Notes: a model not told the origin generated them from the sequence alone. Shown: positions 8,641-20,987, counted from the stretch's first letter. The stretch: 64,000 nucleotides of DNA from Cytobacillus dafuensis (GCF_007995155.1 NZ_CP042593.1:3452001-3516000), one strand, 5' to 3'. Program-made: numbers and translations.

Positions 8641-11274
8641 TCAAACGGATTTAACCCATTCTTCAACAAAATTCAATGCACTTTCCAGCTTTTCTGGGTC
8701 TTTTCCACCTGCTTGAGCCATGTCTGGACGACCGCCGCCGCCTCCACCGCAGCGAGTTGCCACTTCTTTAACTATTTTTCCTGCTTCATAGCCTTTTTTG
8801 ATTAGGTCGTTGGTCACTCCAGCAATGATATTTACTTTTCCATCATTTACACTACCAAGGACGACGATTGCGGAACCAAGCTTATTCTTTAAGTCATCAG
8901 CCATATTTCGCAAATTATTCATATCAGTTGCAGCTACCTTAGCTGATAATACTGTGACGCCATCAATTTCTTTTGCTTTAGAAACTAAGCTCCCAGCTTC
9001 AATATTGCCCAATTTTGCTGCTAATGATTCATTCTCACGTTGAAGCTGCTTGATTTCACCTAATAATACTTCAATTCTTGTAGCCAAATCTTTTGGATTT
9101 GTCTTTAATTTACCTGCAGCTTCTTTTAAAATACCGATTTGGTCGTTCAATAGTTGATAGGCAGCTTCTCCGGTAACTGCTTCTATTCTTCGAGTACCAG
9201 CACCAATTCCACTTTCGGATTGAATTTTGAATAATCCAATAGCTGATGTATTTGAAACATGGCATCCACCGCAAAGCTCCAAGCTATATTTACCTACCTG
9301 AACAACACGGACGATTTTGCCATATTTCTCACCGAAAAGTGCCATGGCTCCCATTGCTTTTGCTTCTTCAATATTCTTATACTCAATTTCCAAATCAATG
9401 CTGTGCCAAATTTTTTCATTGACGATATTCTCAATCTGCTCGAGCTCCTCTGCTGTAATCTGACCAAAGTGAGAGAAGTCAAATCGAAGGCGATCAGGCT
9501 CAACTAATGATCCAGCTTGATTTACATGGTTACCAAGAACATCCTTTAAGGCTTGATGCAGTAAGTGGGTTGCCGTATGATTCTTTACAATCTTAGAACG
9601 CTTTTGTTCATTGACCTTAGCATGTACTCGATCGTTTAGTTTTAGAGTTCCGGCCTCTACAACTGCCTTATGAAGGTTTTGACCATTTGGTGCCTTTTGA
9701 ACATCCTTAATTGATACTTTAAGCCCTTCAGCTTCTAAAACGCCCTTATCAGCAATTTGTCCACCGCTTTCAGCATAAAATGGCGTAACATCCATCATTA
9801 GCTGAATTTCCTCTCCAATGGATACTTCTTCAATTAATTGTCCATCCTTCACGATTGCCACAATTTGAGCTTCAGTTTCTAGCTTATCATAGCCAATAAA
9901 TTCACTTTCAACTTTAATGTCTCCGAGCACTCCCCCTTGAACCTGCATGGAATCAACATCCTGTCTTGCTGCTCGAGCACGTTCACGCTGAAGATTCATT
10001 TCAGCTTCAAAACCATCATGATCAACATTCATGCCTTCTTCTTCTGCATATTCTTCTGTTAATTCAACAGGAAATCCATACGTATCGTAGAGACGGAATA
10101 CATCTTCACCTTGAATTGTGCTACTTCCTTTTTCTTTTTCTTTCTTAATAATCTCTGATAAAATGGCTAATCCTTCGTGAAGTGTTTCATGGAATCGTTC
10201 TTCTTCATTTTTTATTACCTTCTGAATAAATTCCGTTTTTTCCTGAACTTGCGGGTAAAAATCATGCATGATTTCCCCTACAACAGGAACTAGTTCAAAC
10301 ATAAATGGACGATTAATATTAATTTGCTTTGCGTAACGAACAGCTCTGCGCAGCAAGCGGCGCAACACGTAGCCACGGCCTTCATTTGACGGCAATGCTC
10401 CATCCCCCACTGCAAATGCGACAGTACGGATATGGTCTGCAATTACCTTAAATGCTACATCTGTTTCTTTACTAGAACCGTATTTCACACCTGAAATTTC
10501 TTCTGTTCCACGAATAATTGGCATGAAAAGATCGGTATCAAAGTTGGTAGGAACATTCTGAACTACAGAAGCCATCCGTTCAAGACCCATCCCTGTATCA
10601 ATATTCTTTTTCGGCAGTGGTGTATATGTTCCATCTGGATTATGATTGAATTCTGAAAAAACAAGATTCCAAACTTCTAAATATCTATCATTTTCTCCAC
10701 CGGGATATAATTCTTGATCGTTAACATCATCACCATATTCAAGTCCGCGATCATAGAAAATTTCTGTATTTGGTCCGCTTGGTCCTTCACCGATATCCCA
10801 AAAATTTCCTTCTAACCGAATGATTCTTTCTTCGGGAACACCGATTTTTTTGCTCCAAATATCGAATGCTTCATCATCTTCTGGATGAATTGTTACAGAT
10901 AATTTTTCCATGTCAAAACCAATCCACTTCTCATCGGTTAAAAATTCCCATGCCCATTCGATAGCCTCTACTTTGAAATAATCCCCGATAGAAAAGTTTC
11001 CGAGCATTTCAAAGAAAGTATGGTGACGAGCTGTTTTTCCAACATTCTCAATATCATTTGTACGAATTGATTTTTGAGCATTCGTAATTCTTGGATTGTC
11101 AGGGATAACACGGCCATCGAAATACTTTTTCAATGTTGCAACACCACTATTAATCCATAACAGAGAAGGATCATCATGTGGTACAAGTGATGCACTTGGT
11201 TCAATTGAATGTCCTTTTTCCTTAAAAAACTCTAAAAATAAACGACGGATGTCAGATCCAGTTAATTGTTTCAT
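8641..11274 (-). CDS. alaS: Alanyl-tRNA synthetase
   Basis: An 877-residue class II synthetase that charges tRNA-Ala and edits Ser/Gly mischarging. The N-terminal catalytic domain starts [17 protein letters not shown]. The editing domain carries the zinc-type motif [11 protein letters not shown] (about 566-576) and the later CGGCHV segment. The C-terminal C-Ala domain ends with a glycine-rich [16 protein letters not shown]. Length is normal. A T-box leader and strong promoter lie upstream, so expression should rise when tRNA-Ala is uncharged. The next gene downstream, yrzL, is 184 bp away and probably has its own promoter. Confidence 0.98.
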   Translation of the reverse strand: MKQLTGSDIRRLFLEFFKEKGHSIEPSASLVPHDDPSLLWINSGVATLKKYFDGRVIPDNPRITNAQKSIRTNDIENVGKTARHHTFFEMLGNFSIGDYFKVEAIEWAWEFLTDEKWIGFDMEKLSVTIHPEDDEAFDIWSKKIGVPEERIIRLEGNFWDIGEGPSGPNTEIFYDRGLEYGDDVNDQELYPGGENDRYLEVWNLVFSEFNHNPDGTYTPLPKKNIDTGMGLERMASVVQNVPTNFDTDLFMPIIRGTEEISGVKYGSSKETDVAFKVIADHIRTVAFAVGDGALPSNEGRGYVLRRLLRRAVRYAKQININRPFMFELVPVVGEIMHDFYPQVQEKTEFIQKVIKNEEERFHETLHEGLAILSEIIKKEKEKGSSTIQGEDVFRLYDTYGFPVELTEEYAEEEGMNVDHDGFEAEMNLQRERARAARQDVDSMQVQGGVLGDIKVESEFIGYDKLETEAQIVAIVKDGQLIEEVSIGEEIQLMMDVTPFYAESGGQIADKGVLEAEGLKVSIKDVQKAPNGQNLHKAVVEAGTLKLNDRVHAKVNEQKRSKIVKNHTATHLLHQALKDVLGNHVNQAGSLVEPDRLRFDFSHFGQITAEELEQIENIVNEKIWHSIDLEIEYKNIEEAKAMGAMALFGEKYGKIVRVVQVGKYSLELCGGCHVSNTSAIGLFKIQSESGIGAGTRRIEAVTGEAAYQLLNDQIGILKEAAGKLKTNPKDLATRIEVLLGEIKQLQRENESLAAKLGNIEAGSLVSKAKEIDGVTVLSAKVAATDMNNLRNMADDLKNKLGSAIVVLGSVNDGKVNIIAGVTNDLIKKGYEAGKIVKEVATRCGGGGGGRPDMAQAGGKDPEKLESALNFVEEWVKSV

Positions 11275-11343
11275 TCTATTTTCCTCCTAAAAAATTGGTT
11301 TATTATTTTTAAAAATTACCATCTTAATATTTTTTTCTACACA

Positions 11344-11665
11344 AAAAAACTCTCATCCCTAGACAGGGACGAGAGTTTACTCGTGGTACCACCCTGATTA
11401 TGAAAAAATAAAGGAAGCGCCTCGCTCCTTACAAGAAGCCACAAAGCCACTAACACTTAAAGCTTATCTTTTCATCTCTCAGATCCTTAACGCGGATATA
11501 CGGCAGGGATTAGCTGCACTCCGGATTAGCGTTCTGTTATCCTTCATCTAGGAATTCTTTCAGCCAAGGAATTCCCTTTCTGATGTGAAAAGCGGAAGCG
11601 CCTTTCACGCAGATGGTCTATAACATACTCGTTCCTTCTTCATGTTCACTCTTTTTATTCATTAT
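11344..11665 (-). ncRNA. T-box riboswitch leader of alaS
   Basis: The minus strand has the conserved T-box AGGGTGGTACCACG (11383-11396), then a terminator with the stem ACTCTCGTCCCT and seven T (11345-11378). Upstream is stem I with the family segment GGCTGAAAGAATTCC. GAACGCTA is consistent with a GCU (Ala) specifier. The antiterminator forms when uncharged tRNA-Ala pairs. The distal stem I arm contains an extra perfect 10-bp hairpin (11585-11608) that resembles the GCGGAAGCGCC repeat found elsewhere in this window. Confidence 0.95.
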
Positions 11666-11671
11666 AGTCGC

Positions 11672-11701
11672 ATTATAGCTATTTAAAATCATACTTGTCA
11701 A
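11672..11701 (-). promoter_or_regulatory. SigA promoter of alaS T-box
   Basis: TTGACA (11701-11696), an 18-bp spacer, TATAAT (11677-11672). It directly precedes the leader. Confidence 0.85.
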
Positions 11702-11709
11702 TATTTCCT

Positions 11710-12792
11710 TTACGATCGTGAAAATTTTGGATTCGAACCTTTAATAAAATGCGATTTTGCATGCACAAGGCTAACCTTAATAACTGCCAAAATTGGAACC
11801 GCAATAATTAGACCAATGATTCCTCCTGCTTCTCCACCTGCTAGTAATGCAAACATGATCACGAGAGGATGCATGTCTAAGCTTTTTCCAACTATTAATG
11901 GCGATAGTATATTTCCTTCTAAAAATTGAAGGACGGCGACGATGCAGATAGAGATTATAACCATTTTAATCGAGATTGTAGAAGCGACAATGATAGCTGG
12001 AATGGCTCCAAATATCGGTCCGAAATATGGGATCACATTTGTTAATCCAATAATAAAACCAAGCAGCAAAGAATACTTCAAATCAAAAATCCAAAAAAGC
12101 AAAGCTGAAATACTCCCAATTACTACACAAACAAGAAGCTGTCCCCTTATATAGCTCCCAAGCGATTTATCAACATCCCGTAAAAACAAAATCCCTTCCT
12201 GCCTCCATTTTCGTGGTGTTAAATACCATACCGTCCGTCTTATTAAATCATAATCTTTTAGCATATAAAATGAGATAAACGGAATTATTGCAATAATAAC
12301 CGTATAATTTAATACCTTCAGTAAAATATTTACACTCTTCGATAGAAGTTTATCTAAAGTAGATTCCATTGCAAGAATACCATCGTCTATTCTTGTTTGG
12401 AGACCATCTGGCCAAGTTGCTGTCTTTACCTGAATAAATTCTATCCAACCTCGATACTGATTCGCAAATTGGGGAGCATTCTCAGATAAATCCTTTAACT
12501 GGTTAATAAATGCTGGAATACCCTTATATAGTGCAAAACCAACTCCTCCGAAGAAAAGAATATAGATTCCAAAGACAGCAACCCCTTTATGAAGACCGCT
12601 ATCATTTAGTTTTTCTACTATTGGATGGAGTAAATATGTAATAAAGGCCGCAATGACAAAAGGAAGAACGACGACAAAAATAATTTTTAATACTGGTAAC
12701 CATAACTGCTGAAGCTTTAGAAAAACAAATAATACGATGAATAGAAGCAGGAGAAAGCCTAGCCGATAAAACCATTTTAATCGAATATCCAT
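11710..12792 (-). CDS. yrrI: AI-2E family membrane transporter (YrrI-like)
   Basis: A 360-residue integral membrane protein of the AI-2E family (PF01594). Two N-terminal hydrophobic segments span residues 9-55, a long amphipathic stretch with KDLSENAPQF and similar follows, and then a C-terminal group of five or six membrane segments contains the conserved GLTNVIPYFGP and the GGEAGGIIGLIIAVP motif. Family members include quorum-signal exporters and sodium/proton antiporters, so the substrate cannot be read from sequence. GGAGGAGG precedes ATG at 12792. It lies upstream of alaS on the same strand, but the strong alaS promoter separates them. Confidence 0.88.
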   Translation of the reverse strand: MDIRLKWFYRLGFLLLLFIVLFVFLKLQQLWLPVLKIIFVVVLPFVIAAFITYLLHPIVEKLNDSGLHKGVAVFGIYILFFGGVGFALYKGIPAFINQLKDLSENAPQFANQYRGWIEFIQVKTATWPDGLQTRIDDGILAMESTLDKLLSKSVNILLKVLNYTVIIAIIPFISFYMLKDYDLIRRTVWYLTPRKWRQEGILFLRDVDKSLGSYIRGQLLVCVVIGSISALLFWIFDLKYSLLLGFIIGLTNVIPYFGPIFGAIPAIIVASTISIKMVIISICIVAVLQFLEGNILSPLIVGKSLDMHPLVIMFALLAGGEAGGIIGLIIAVPILAVIKVSLVHAKSHFIKGSNPKFSRS

Positions 12793-12864
12793 ATCTCCTC
12801 CTCCTCATTGCTATTATTTTGATTGTGTTTAGGTGATATTATTCATCGGAATATTAGCTTGCAA

Positions 12865-12894
12865 AAAGGCTAACGCAACGATACGTTAGCCCTT
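12865..12894 (-). terminator. Terminator after the yrrD operon
   Basis: GGCTAACG / CGTTAGCC, an 8-bp stem with an 8-nt loop. On the minus strand it is followed by TTTTTG. Confidence 0.7.
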
Positions 12895-13015
12895 CATGAT
12901 TAAAATATTGCCTTTGAAATTCTTTTTTGCAGCTTTTTCATTTGGCGACCCTACATCAAATTATTTCTGAATACAGTAGCTATCACTCATCATCGATCGC
13001 TTCATTCAATCCTAC

Positions 13016-13207
13016 TTACGAAAGGTAACGACGCTCTTCCTCTGCGAATAGATCATCAAGTGAACTCAAGGTTCCGTCTTCTTCCACCTGATGTGTATTA
13101 ATGATGCCTTTAGTTATGGTAAGTTCAATAAAGCAGCCCCAGCAGTAATATTGGCTAATTCCTATTTTTCCAATATCTTTGCTATTGCAGTTAGGACATT
13201 TCAACAC
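13016..13207 (-). CDS. Small zinc-ribbon-like protein (YrzR-like)
   Basis: A 63-residue protein beginning MLKCPNCNSKDIG, with a second CWGC pair at residues 22-25. Two CxxC knuckles suggest a one-zinc ribbon. The C-terminal half is acidic (SLDDLFAEEERRYLS). GTG at 13207 is eight bases after GAGGTG. It starts 12 bp after yrrD, so the two are probably one transcript. I recognise it as resembling a small uncharacterised Bacillus protein at this position. The function is unknown. Confidence 0.75.
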   Translation of the reverse strand: MLKCPNCNSKDIGKIGISQYYCWGCFIELTITKGIINTHQVEEDGTLSSLDDLFAEEERRYLS

Positions 13208-13219
13208 GGAAAAGACACC

Positions 13220-13693
13220 TCACTCATTTATATTTACAATGATGGCGTCCTTTCCAATTGCAGGTGGAACTTCGGTCTTAATTACTCTTTTTCCTTCCAG
13301 CATATCTGAAAAGAAGCCATCCGACAGTTCATACCCTACGATTGTCCCCATTTCCTCTTGAAAATATACATCCTCAAGCAAGCCAAGTCGTTCGCCTTCT
13401 CTCGTCATAATGATTTTCCCAGTCAAACGGTTTTGGCTCTCAAATGTATAATCTTCTGTTTTCTTAATTGGCTGCAGTACGGTTTGATCCTCAACCATAA
13501 TCCCATCCCATCCAAAGGAAGCAACATCTTTCACATCGAGAAGAAAAGTTTTTTTCAGAAGTGCACCTTTCCTAACGAACAAACCTTTGACAGCCCCATA
13601 ACCTGAAATACTTATATCAAATACTTCACCGATTTTTGTACCACTTTTAATTTCAATGACCGGAAGCCCTTTTAGTAATGAAAATGTCCGCAA
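13220..13693 (-). CDS. yrrD: PRC-barrel domain protein YrrD
   Basis: A 157-residue protein with two PRC-barrel-like beta domains in tandem: LKGLPVIEIKSGTKIGEVFDI (residues 7-27) and LTGKIIMTREGERLGLLEDVYF (residues 90-111). The barrel is a small ligand- or protein-binding fold found in RimM and photosynthetic reaction centres, and no enzyme residues are evident. The start is TTG at 13693 with GGTGGG upstream. It sits between the zinc-ribbon-like protein and the recD2 region as in B. subtilis. Its role is unknown. Confidence 0.85.
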   Translation of the reverse strand: MRTFSLLKGLPVIEIKSGTKIGEVFDISISGYGAVKGLFVRKGALLKKTFLLDVKDVASFGWDGIMVEDQTVLQPIKKTEDYTFESQNRLTGKIIMTREGERLGLLEDVYFQEEMGTIVGYELSDGFFSDMLEGKRVIKTEVPPAIGKDAIIVNINE

Positions 13694-13800
13694 AAGTCTA
13701 TCCCACCTTTCCGGAACATTTATAGTTTACGCCCATCTAGAAAAAAAATAATGTGAATCGATTTCCAATCCAACAAGCAAAAGCGTTTACTAATGTAAAG

Positions 13801-13962
13801 CTACATATATCTCGGTTTAATAAATCTTTCGTTTCTCTCTCCACCATCGGAAAGCTCTTCAGAGAATTCATACTCGTTTTTTTTATTTTTTTGCTTTGCT
13901 GCTCTTAATTCTTTAGAAGTTAAATTGTTATTTGGTGCAGCCTCCTCATTCCATTTACCCAT
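13801..13962 (-). CDS. Hypothetical 53-residue hydrophilic protein
   Basis: The reading frame has an excellent SD (GGGAGG) seven bases before ATG at 13962. It encodes a charged, low-complexity protein (MGKWNEEAAPNN... KQKNKKNEYEFSEEL...), with no membrane segment and no cysteine. A longer frame from 14025 has no SD. It lies between recD2 and yrrD on the same strand. The composition resembles small disordered spore or stress proteins of bacilli, but I do not recognise a family. Confidence 0.6.
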   Translation of the reverse strand: MGKWNEEAAPNNNLTSKELRAAKQKNKKNEYEFSEELSDGGERNERFIKPRYM

Positions 13963-14043
13963 CACAATTCCTCCCTTCATATTGCAAATAAAAATAATAT
14001 TTAGATGAACTTGGCGTCCTCCCAAGTCCTTTCGGATAAATTT

Positions 14044-14071
14044 AAAAAAGAACAGCCTTATTGACTGTTCT
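14044..14071 (-). terminator. Terminator after recD2
   Basis: GAACAG / CTGTTC with a 9-nt loop, followed on the minus strand by TTTTTT. It lies a few bases after the recD2 stop. Confidence 0.75.
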
Positions 14072-14075
14072 CCTA

Positions 14076-16505
14076 CTAGTTATTTTCTTTTTCCATAAAA
14101 TCATACGGTGTTATGTTTTCCATACCGATTAAAGGATTGATATTCATTAGTTCTTCCTCATATGTCAAAGCTATTTCTGTAGGATCAGAGGTGGCATGAG
14201 CAGAATTCCTTTCTTCGAGCGTTTCTTGAAGTTTTTCAGTTAGAGTGGTCAGTCTGGCTTGCTCGTCTGCTCTTTCCACGCCTATTCTAAGTGCTTCTAC
14301 TTCTCCACATAATATTAAAAATTGCTTACTCCGAGTAATCGCGGTATAAAGTAAATTCCTTCTCAGCATTCGATAATAGCTTTTAACAACTGGAAGAATA
14401 ACAATGGGAAACTCACTTCCCTGTGATTTATGAACAGAACAGCAGTATGCATGTGTAATTTGATTTAAATCCTGTCGTGTATAAGTTGCTTCTGCTCCAT
14501 CAAAGGAAACGACAATCATATCCTGTTTTTCTGTGTTTTCTTTGGCATAAAAAATAGAGACGATTTCCCCCATATCCCCGTTAAAAACATGATTTTCAGG
14601 CTGATTTACAAGCTGGAGGACTTTATCCCCTATTCTATATTTAACATCTCCGAATTCGAGCTCTTTGCGAGTTCCATCTGGATTTGGATTAAAAATTTCT
14701 TGAAGGATTTCATTTAGCTTATCTATTCCAGCAGGTCCCCTATACATTGGAGCCAATACTTGAATGTCCTTTGCTGTATAACCCTTTTTCTTAGCATTCA
14801 TTACTACTTTCTCCACTACGGTAGAGATTTGACTTGGATGGCATTGAAAAAAGGATCTGTCGGCTTGCTGTGCGGTCACATTCATAGGCAGCTTACCCTT
14901 CTTCATTTCATGGGCAAGCTCAATAATAGATGATCCTTCTGCTTGTCGGTATATATCTGTTAATCTAACAGTAGGAACTCGCTCAGAGCGAAGCAAATCC
15001 TTTAATACCTGACCCGGGCCAACAGAAGGAAGCTGATCCTCATCCCCTACAAGAATGACCTGCAAATTATCAGGGAGGGCTTTAAACAGCTGATGAGCTA
15101 GCCAAATATCAACCATTGAGGTTTCGTCAACGATTAATATTTTTCCTTCTAATGGACTTTCCTCATGACGATCAAATCCCTCAGTGCCATTCCATCCAAG
15201 TAGCCTGTGTATCGTTACAGCAGGTAAACCGGTTGATTCAGCCATCCTCTTAGCCGCTCTTCCCGTAGGTGCAGCTAATAGAAATGGAAAGGGTTCCTCT
15301 TTTTTATAATCCTTTGGATTTAACGAGCAGCCATGTAATTCTGCATATAATTCGACAATCCCTTTAATAACCGTTGTTTTTCCGGTACCTGGTCCGCCAG
15401 TTAAAATGAGCATTGGAGACATTAAGGCTGTTTGAATTGCTTCTTTCTGCGTAGGGGCATATTGCACTTTAAGGCGTTCCTCTAAATTTCCTAATGCGAG
15501 CAGAAATTCGGACTCCGGAAATTGTTCATCGTACTGCGTTTGCTTTAAAATCCTTTTAATATTTGTTACAAGGCCTTTTTCAGAAAAATAAAGAGAAGGT
15601 AAGTACAATTTCTGTTCTTCTCCAATAATCTTACCCTCTTCTTCAAGCTTAATAACCTCATTTGAAATGTCATTGAACTCGATGCCGTCTCGCTTGTTTT
15701 CCTCAAGAAGCATTTTGGTGCTTTGCAAAAGCTCTCTTGCTTCCATATATACATGTCCAGCTTGCATGCTTTCTACTTCTAAAACATATAAAATGGCTGC
15801 TTTTATTCGATCTGGATGATTTCCGGAAATACCAAGCTTGTATCCGAGCTCATCTGCCCTGCCAAATCCTATCCCCTCAATATCCTCGACTAATTTGTAT
15901 GGGTTATTTTGGATAATCCCAATTGTTAATTCCTTATAGACTTGGTAAATCTTCATCGACAGCTGCGGCCCAAATCCATATTGATTTAATGCGATCATGG
16001 CCTGCTCGAGCCCTTGATGCTCCATAAGCGTGTCATATAATGATTTTGCTTTTTCTGAAGGAAGTTTGGGAATTTGATCAAGTAAGGAAGGCTCATTTAA
16101 AATCTTAGTTATTGCATTTTCTCCGATTACCTCTACAATATTTTCAGCAGTTTTTTTTCCAATTCCCTTAAAGAGCTCACTTGATAAATAATTTACTACG
16201 CCCTGTTTAGTTTGTGGAATGTCTTTCCGATAATGATTGGCATGAAGCTGGACTCCAAATTTCGGGTGTTCTTTCAATTCGCCATAAAAAATATATGTCT
16301 CCTGCTCATGCATTTTTGGAAAATAACCGGTAATAACGGCCTCTTTATCTTCATAATGATGATTTGTTTCTTCAACACGAATACGTAAAACAGTATATAA
16401 ATTTTGTTCATTATGAAATATCGTAACAAGATGCCTACCTTTTATGTACTTCTTTTCTTGTTCCGAATATAAATCGAGAGAACCCTGCAAGTCCTGCTTC
16501 TCCAT
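14076..16505 (-). CDS. recD2: RecD2 family ATP-dependent DNA helicase (YrrC)
   Basis: A protein of about 809 residues, the stand-alone RecD type (no RecBC). The N-terminal OB-like region is followed by helix-hairpin-helix segments (FKGIGKKTAENI, DIEGIGFGRADELG), then the SF1 motor with Walker A LTGGPGTGKTT (about 368-378), Walker B LIVDETSMVD, and the late motif YTAITRSKQ. In B. subtilis it acts 5' to 3' in replication-fork maintenance and repair. AAGGAGG lies seven bases before ATG at 16505. A second ATG at 16508 and a TTG at 16526 are less well placed. It follows yrrB by 34 bp. Confidence 0.95.
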   Translation of the reverse strand: MEKQDLQGSLDLYSEQEKKYIKGRHLVTIFHNEQNLYTVLRIRVEETNHHYEDKEAVITGYFPKMHEQETYIFYGELKEHPKFGVQLHANHYRKDIPQTKQGVVNYLSSELFKGIGKKTAENIVEVIGENAITKILNEPSLLDQIPKLPSEKAKSLYDTLMEHQGLEQAMIALNQYGFGPQLSMKIYQVYKELTIGIIQNNPYKLVEDIEGIGFGRADELGYKLGISGNHPDRIKAAILYVLEVESMQAGHVYMEARELLQSTKMLLEENKRDGIEFNDISNEVIKLEEEGKIIGEEQKLYLPSLYFSEKGLVTNIKRILKQTQYDEQFPESEFLLALGNLEERLKVQYAPTQKEAIQTALMSPMLILTGGPGTGKTTVIKGIVELYAELHGCSLNPKDYKKEEPFPFLLAAPTGRAAKRMAESTGLPAVTIHRLLGWNGTEGFDRHEESPLEGKILIVDETSMVDIWLAHQLFKALPDNLQVILVGDEDQLPSVGPGQVLKDLLRSERVPTVRLTDIYRQAEGSSIIELAHEMKKGKLPMNVTAQQADRSFFQCHPSQISTVVEKVVMNAKKKGYTAKDIQVLAPMYRGPAGIDKLNEILQEIFNPNPDGTRKELEFGDVKYRIGDKVLQLVNQPENHVFNGDMGEIVSIFYAKENTEKQDMIVVSFDGAEATYTRQDLNQITHAYCCSVHKSQGSEFPIVILPVVKSYYRMLRRNLLYTAITRSKQFLILCGEVEALRIGVERADEQARLTTLTEKLQETLEERNSAHATSDPTEIALTYEEELMNINPLIGMENITPYDFMEKENN

Positions 16506-16539
16506 CATTCCTCCTCCTTCCCTCAAAACTATCCGCTTT

Positions 16540-17199
16540 CTATTGTTCTATTCCCTTTTCAATCAATTTCTTTCCATACCCTGCAAGTAAATGATCTGGT
16601 TGAATCTCTAACGCCTTTTCGAAATAATGAAGCGCTTGATCTTCTACTTCCTTAAATCCGAATGCGACACCTAAATTATAATAGGCATCAGCATGGTTAG
16701 GATCGATACTTACACATTTTCCTAATTGCGAAATGGATTCGTCAATAAAATTTAGCTGGGCTAAGCATAGGCCATACTGAAAAAATGCCTCTGCATCATT
16801 TTCATTTAATTCCGTGCTCCTCTGGAGATAAGGCAAAGCCAATTTTCCTTGTTCAAGCGCCACTAACGTTAAACCTAGCATAAAATAATTATCACCGGAT
16901 TCAAGTCCTTTTTTCATTGCCATTTCAAACATTTTTTTGGCTTGTTCAAACTCCTGAAGATCATAATATAAATTCCCAGCACTATAATAAGCAGTTGCTG
17001 CACCATCGTCTAACTCGATAGCTTTTTCAAAAAACTTTAATGCTTTCTCAGTCTCTCCAACGACAGATAAAACATTTCCAAAATTAATATAGGAAGACGG
17101 ATCAGAGGGCTTCTCATTAATTGCCTCCATGAATGTCTTTGCAGCTTCTTCCCATTTTCCTTCTTGCATATATTGAATACCTATTTGGTTTTTATCCAT
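16540..17199 (-). CDS. yrrB: TPR repeat protein (YrrB-like)
   Basis: A 219-residue protein made of about six tetratricopeptide repeats, for example EEAAKTFMEAINEKPSDPSS and DQALHYFEKALEIQPDH. Such arrays are protein-binding superhelices. No enzyme motif is present. ATG at 17199 follows CGGAGTG by six bases. The order mnmA-yrrB-recD2 is conserved in Bacillus, so this is the YrrB position. Its partner is not known from sequence, and the neighbours suggest tRNA thiolation or recombination. Confidence 0.9.
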   Translation of the reverse strand: MDKNQIGIQYMQEGKWEEAAKTFMEAINEKPSDPSSYINFGNVLSVVGETEKALKFFEKAIELDDGAATAYYSAGNLYYDLQEFEQAKKMFEMAMKKGLESGDNYFMLGLTLVALEQGKLALPYLQRSTELNENDAEAFFQYGLCLAQLNFIDESISQLGKCVSIDPNHADAYYNLGVAFGFKEVEDQALHYFEKALEIQPDHLLAGYGKKLIEKGIEQ

Positions 17200-17283
17200 T
17201 ACAATCACTCCGTTCAATAAAAAAGTATAGCATAATCCTTTGCAGATTTAATATCAAACAAATTTACATCATTTCAAAATAAT

Positions 17284-17314
17284 AGCCTCGACTCTATTTA
17301 AAGAACCGAGGCTT
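17284..17314 (-). terminator. Possible terminator after mnmA
   Basis: AGCCTCG / CGAGGCT with a 16-nt AT-rich loop, then ATTATTTT on the minus strand. The weak T tract may allow read-through into yrrB. Confidence 0.5.
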
Positions 17315-17317
17315 AAC

Positions 17318-19610
<2,293 letters not shown>

Positions 19611-19725
19611 TCACCTTCTTATCCCTTAACGATTAATCCTGTAAAGATTGAACTTTTAATAATGTTGCTTATCAAATATATCTGCAAGTTTCACCAGTTT
19701 ATCCGCCACTGACACAATTTCAAGA

Positions 19726-20145
19726 TTAAATATAAAACATATATCCGTCAGCTGCACCGTCATCTGTATAATTAGCAAGATCTTCAAGTGTAGTACTGTC
19801 CAAAACATCCTTTACAGCATCACGAATTCTCATCCAAAGATGTTTTTTCGCTGGTTCCTCATCTTCAATTCCCTCAACTGGACTAATTGGCCCCTCTAAC
19901 ACCCGAATGATATCTCCTGCTGTTATTTTAGTAGGCTCATCCCCTAAAATATATCCTCCATAAGCACCTCGTATACTTTTAACTAGACCTGCATTTCGCA
20001 AAGGAGCAATAAGCTGTTCGAGATAATGCTCAGATAGTCCATTCGTTTGAGCAATTAATTTTAATGAAGTTGGGCCTTCTCCATGTTTTTTAGCAAGTTC
20101 CATCATAATCGTTAAACCGTAGCGGCCTTTGGTTGAAATTTTCAT
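19726..20145 (-). CDS. cymR: Rrf2 family regulator CymR
   Basis: A 139-residue winged-helix regulator starting MKISTKGRYGLTIMMELAKK with the Rrf2 wing RGAYGGYILG. It contains no cysteine, so it cannot hold an Fe-S cluster, which separates CymR from IscR and NsrR. In B. subtilis CymR with CysK represses cysteine and methionine uptake genes. Its position beside the cysteine desulfurase and tRNA thiolase links sulfur supply to use. Its ATG overlaps the stop of the upstream membrane gene by one base (TAATG), implying translational coupling. Confidence 0.95.
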   Translation of the reverse strand: MKISTKGRYGLTIMMELAKKHGEGPTSLKLIAQTNGLSEHYLEQLIAPLRNAGLVKSIRGAYGGYILGDEPTKITAGDIIRVLEGPISPVEGIEDEEPAKKHLWMRIRDAVKDVLDSTTLEDLANYTDDGAADGYMFYI

Positions 20146-20825
20146 TAACTGACACCTCTATCCTTTTCTTGTACTGCTTGTATGACATTTTTCTTACTCA
20201 TTCTAAGTAAGAACGCATCCGTTACTTTTTGACATTGCGGCAAGGCAACTCCGGCAATTGGGCCGATCGCTAAGCCTATTATGATTGTCCCCCAAAAAAC
20301 AGGTCCTCCCAGCTGCCATCCAATTAATAAGACAACTACTTCCATACAGGCTCTTACAGGACCGACTTTCCATCCAGTTTTTGATGTTAAAGCAATCATT
20401 AGACTATCTCTTGGCCCTGCGCCTAATTGTGCTGAAATATATATACCCATTCCATAGCAATAAATCATAATACCACATATAAACATGATGATTTTTCCGG
20501 CAAGTGACGATGGTGTTTGCATAAATGGCAGTAATAATAATAAATCAATAAAGACACCGATTAAAACCATATTTAAAAAAGCACCCATTTTTGGGAACTC
20601 TTTTGAAATGAGAGAAGCAATCGTTAAAATGACGATCCCAACAATTATCGACCAGCTTCCAATGGTTAAGCCGAGCTGATAATATAAACCAACATGGAGA
20701 ACATCCCATGGAGTTGCACCTAAATCAGCAATAATGAGCAAAACTATGCCAAGACTCATTACAAGTAAACCCGTTAAATATACAAGGAATCTAGGTCCAA
20801 TTTGACCACTTTTTTTATGATTCAT
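20145..20825 (-). CDS. YczE/YitT family membrane protein
   Basis: A 226-residue integral membrane protein with five hydrophobic segments (about 12-32, 50-70, 78-100, 108-130, 160-185). It has the repeated pair LGATPWDVLHVGL and LGAGPRDSLMIAL typical of the YczE group. B. subtilis YczE affects bacillaene and surfactin production, but the molecular role is unknown. It is the first gene of an operon with cymR (one-base overlap), so a transport role linked to sulfur metabolism is possible but unproven. This gene is not in the B. subtilis locus. Confidence 0.82.
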   Translation of the reverse strand: MNHKKSGQIGPRFLVYLTGLLVMSLGIVLLIIADLGATPWDVLHVGLYYQLGLTIGSWSIIVGIVILTIASLISKEFPKMGAFLNMVLIGVFIDLLLLLPFMQTPSSLAGKIIMFICGIMIYCYGMGIYISAQLGAGPRDSLMIALTSKTGWKVGPVRACMEVVVLLIGWQLGGPVFWGTIIIGLAIGPIAGVALPQCQKVTDAFLLRMSKKNVIQAVQEKDRGVS

Positions 20826-20913
20826 CCTCTAGATTCTCCTCGTCAAATATACTTATTCTTAGTATTTAGATAGACTTTTGTTATTATAACATATTTTAGG
20901 AGTGATAATCATT

Positions 20914-20941
20914 TTGTCATATCTTTTATTATGGTATGTTA
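20914..20941 (+). promoter_or_regulatory. Candidate SigA promoter of rarA
   Basis: TTGTCA, a 17-bp spacer and TGTTAA lie about 45 bp before the rarA start. The spacing is right, but the -10 is imperfect. It faces a possible TATAAT for the cymR operon on the other strand. Confidence 0.4.
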
Positions 20942-20987
20942 ATGAAAGAAACGTTTAAAGGATTGCGAAAGATTTGGAGTGATGAAA

